Below, in pieces: positions 32,960 through 33,720 of a stretch of DNA of 33,720 nucleotides. The stretch comes from a gamma proteobacterium endosymbiont of Lamellibrachia anaximandri. Its GTDB lineage: Bacteria; Pseudomonadota; Gammaproteobacteria; Chromatiales; Chromatiaceae. Position numbers and translations under genes: made by a program. Position 1 is the stretch's first letter, and every line of letters starts with the position of its first letter. The notes beneath the pieces are model-generated. The model was not told the origin of the DNA, ran no database searches, and was given only the letters and a program-made list of their open reading frames with translations. Where the stretch lies: contig JAESPD010000040.1 of NCBI GenBank assembly GCA_016756855.1, positions 1 to 33,720 on the forward strand, in the 5' to 3' direction.

Positions 32960-33720
32960 ATGAAAGTCTTAAACAACATCTTCGCAATGCGAGTCAGGAA
33001 GAGTGCCAGAAACGCTGCACTACTGAAATATGTGGACCTCATACTCAACAGGTGCAAAATTGTACCTTTTGTAGTTAACCTTTTTGTGGTGACACCCGTT
33101 TCTGCGGTAGAGCCATATGTTCTTGCAGCAGCAAATAATTACACTCATTCCGTGACCACTCAGTGGGGGCAAACAATTCAAGCGTATGATACAAAGCGTT
33201 TGCTGGATGAGGCCGAATTACTTGCCGGTCAAGCCGTGATACTCGAATCGAATCCTGACTACTACGAATCACTTTCACCCGATCTTCTGCTCAGCCTGGC
33301 AAAACGCATAGATGTTCTGGATCCATCAATCAGACCCTTGGTTCAGAAAGAGGCAATCAGCATATTGGAAAATGATGTGGACAGAATGCAGGACAGTGAA
33401 AGTCCACTTCTCGATGCAAGCCTTGCAGAACTTCAATCCACACTGCAATATGCGCATCAACAATATGATATTAGAATCGATCCTCCTCTCAATAGTCAGC
33501 CACAGGCATTTGTCGACCCAGCGGAAGAAAGCGAAACTGTCAGCGATAGTGGAGAGATTTCATTGGATGATGTGGCCGCACAGCTCGAAAGACAGGGGAT
33601 AGACCCGAATGGCACTTACTTAAGTTTCTTGGGATGTCCATTTTTCCTGACTTCCTCCCTCGCTGCATGTCTGGGTTTGATGAGTAGAGGAAAGGATTTC
33701 GGTCGTCGTTTGAGCGCCCT
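32960..33720 (+). CDS. Secreted or membrane protein of unknown function (partial, runs off the window end)
   Basis: ATG 32960 is preceded by AGGTG (32950-32954) and an upstream in-frame stop at 32942. The frame stays open for 253 codons to the end of the window. The N-terminus is basic (MRVRKSARNAALLKY), then hydrophobic (IVPFVVNLFVVTPVSA), suggesting a signal peptide or anchor near 36-50. The middle is acidic and helical (KRLLDEAELLAGQAVILE, LSPDLLLSLAKRIDVLDP), with a Glu/Ser linker and then GISLDDVAAQLERQGIDPN-like sequence (ISLDDVAAQ at about 195) and a Cys-containing hydrophobic stretch near the window end. No family was recognised. Confidence 0.7.
   Translation, partial: MKVLNNIFAMRVRKSARNAALLKYVDLILNRCKIVPFVVNLFVVTPVSAVEPYVLAAANNYTHSVTTQWGQTIQAYDTKRLLDEAELLAGQAVILESNPDYYESLSPDLLLSLAKRIDVLDPSIRPLVQKEAISILENDVDRMQDSESPLLDASLAELQSTLQYAHQQYDIRIDPPLNSQPQAFVDPAEESETVSDSGEISLDDVAAQLERQGIDPNGTYLSFLGCPFFLTSSLAACLGLMSRGKDFGRRLSA

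Noticed and set aside
1-33720. tRNA or rRNA genes, insertion sequence transposases, integrases
   Set aside because: None were recognised by eye; small tRNAs in the intergenic regions cannot be fully excluded without a covariance scan, but no T-loop GGTTCRA pattern with a paired acceptor was noticed.

Overview
The window looks like part of a gammaproteobacterial chromosome, most plausibly a sulfur-oxidising or metal-cycling marine or sediment lineage. The signs are moderately high GC in the housekeeping part, a DUF302 protein, a BPSS1780-type membrane protein, a REP-like 'GTAGGTTGGGTT' palindrome and many c-type cytochromes. This taxonomic reading is inference; there is no rRNA or marker gene here.

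Layout. (1) 1-9292: a leader with a strong intrinsic terminator (345-408), then a giant exported multidomain protein. It has a transglutaminase-like N-terminus, Ig-like repeats, an LVIVD propeller, four PKD repeats, a GlyGly-CTERM-like segment and an OmpA-like barrel. The gene is broken by a frameshift near 896-907 that loss of one copy of an 11-bp tandem repeat would explain. (2) 9293-14067: a DUF302 protein and a large Ycf48-like propeller fused to a membrane KAP P-loop NTPase. (3) 14155-20757: a plus-strand operon of a zinc-ribbon/BPSS1780 membrane protein, RDD, SpoIIM, DUF4129, DUF4350 and a MoxR AAA+ ATPase. The DUF58 gene that normally follows is cut to about eight codons at 20754-20780, which marks a rearrangement boundary. 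(4) 20777-22910: a diheme cytochrome fused to a degenerate histidine-phosphatase domain, a repeat-bearing spacer, and a monoheme cytochrome with a good promoter and leader. (5) 23312-31209, minus strand: seven genes in apparent operon order: 6-bladed propeller lipoprotein, tetraheme OmcE-like cytochrome, triheme Lys-tailed lipoprotein, c7-type triheme cytochrome, outer-membrane beta-barrel, second propeller lipoprotein and a dodecaheme cytochrome. (6) 31481-32203: a divergent exported OB-fold protein. (7) 32204-33720: a MITE-like element and a secreted or membrane protein running off the end.

The most interesting system is region 5, a porin-cytochrome locus with about 22 heme sites. It combines a predicted trans-outer-membrane conduit with a small OmcE/OmcS-like cytochrome of the kind that forms extracellular cytochrome filaments in Geobacter, plus paired propeller lipoproteins. 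Its periplasmic partners are triheme proteins instead of a large MtrA-like decaheme. I infer extracellular electron transfer, but the direction (uptake or discharge) cannot be told from sequence. The diheme/pseudo-phosphatase protein and the monoheme cytochrome next to it may be soluble partners.
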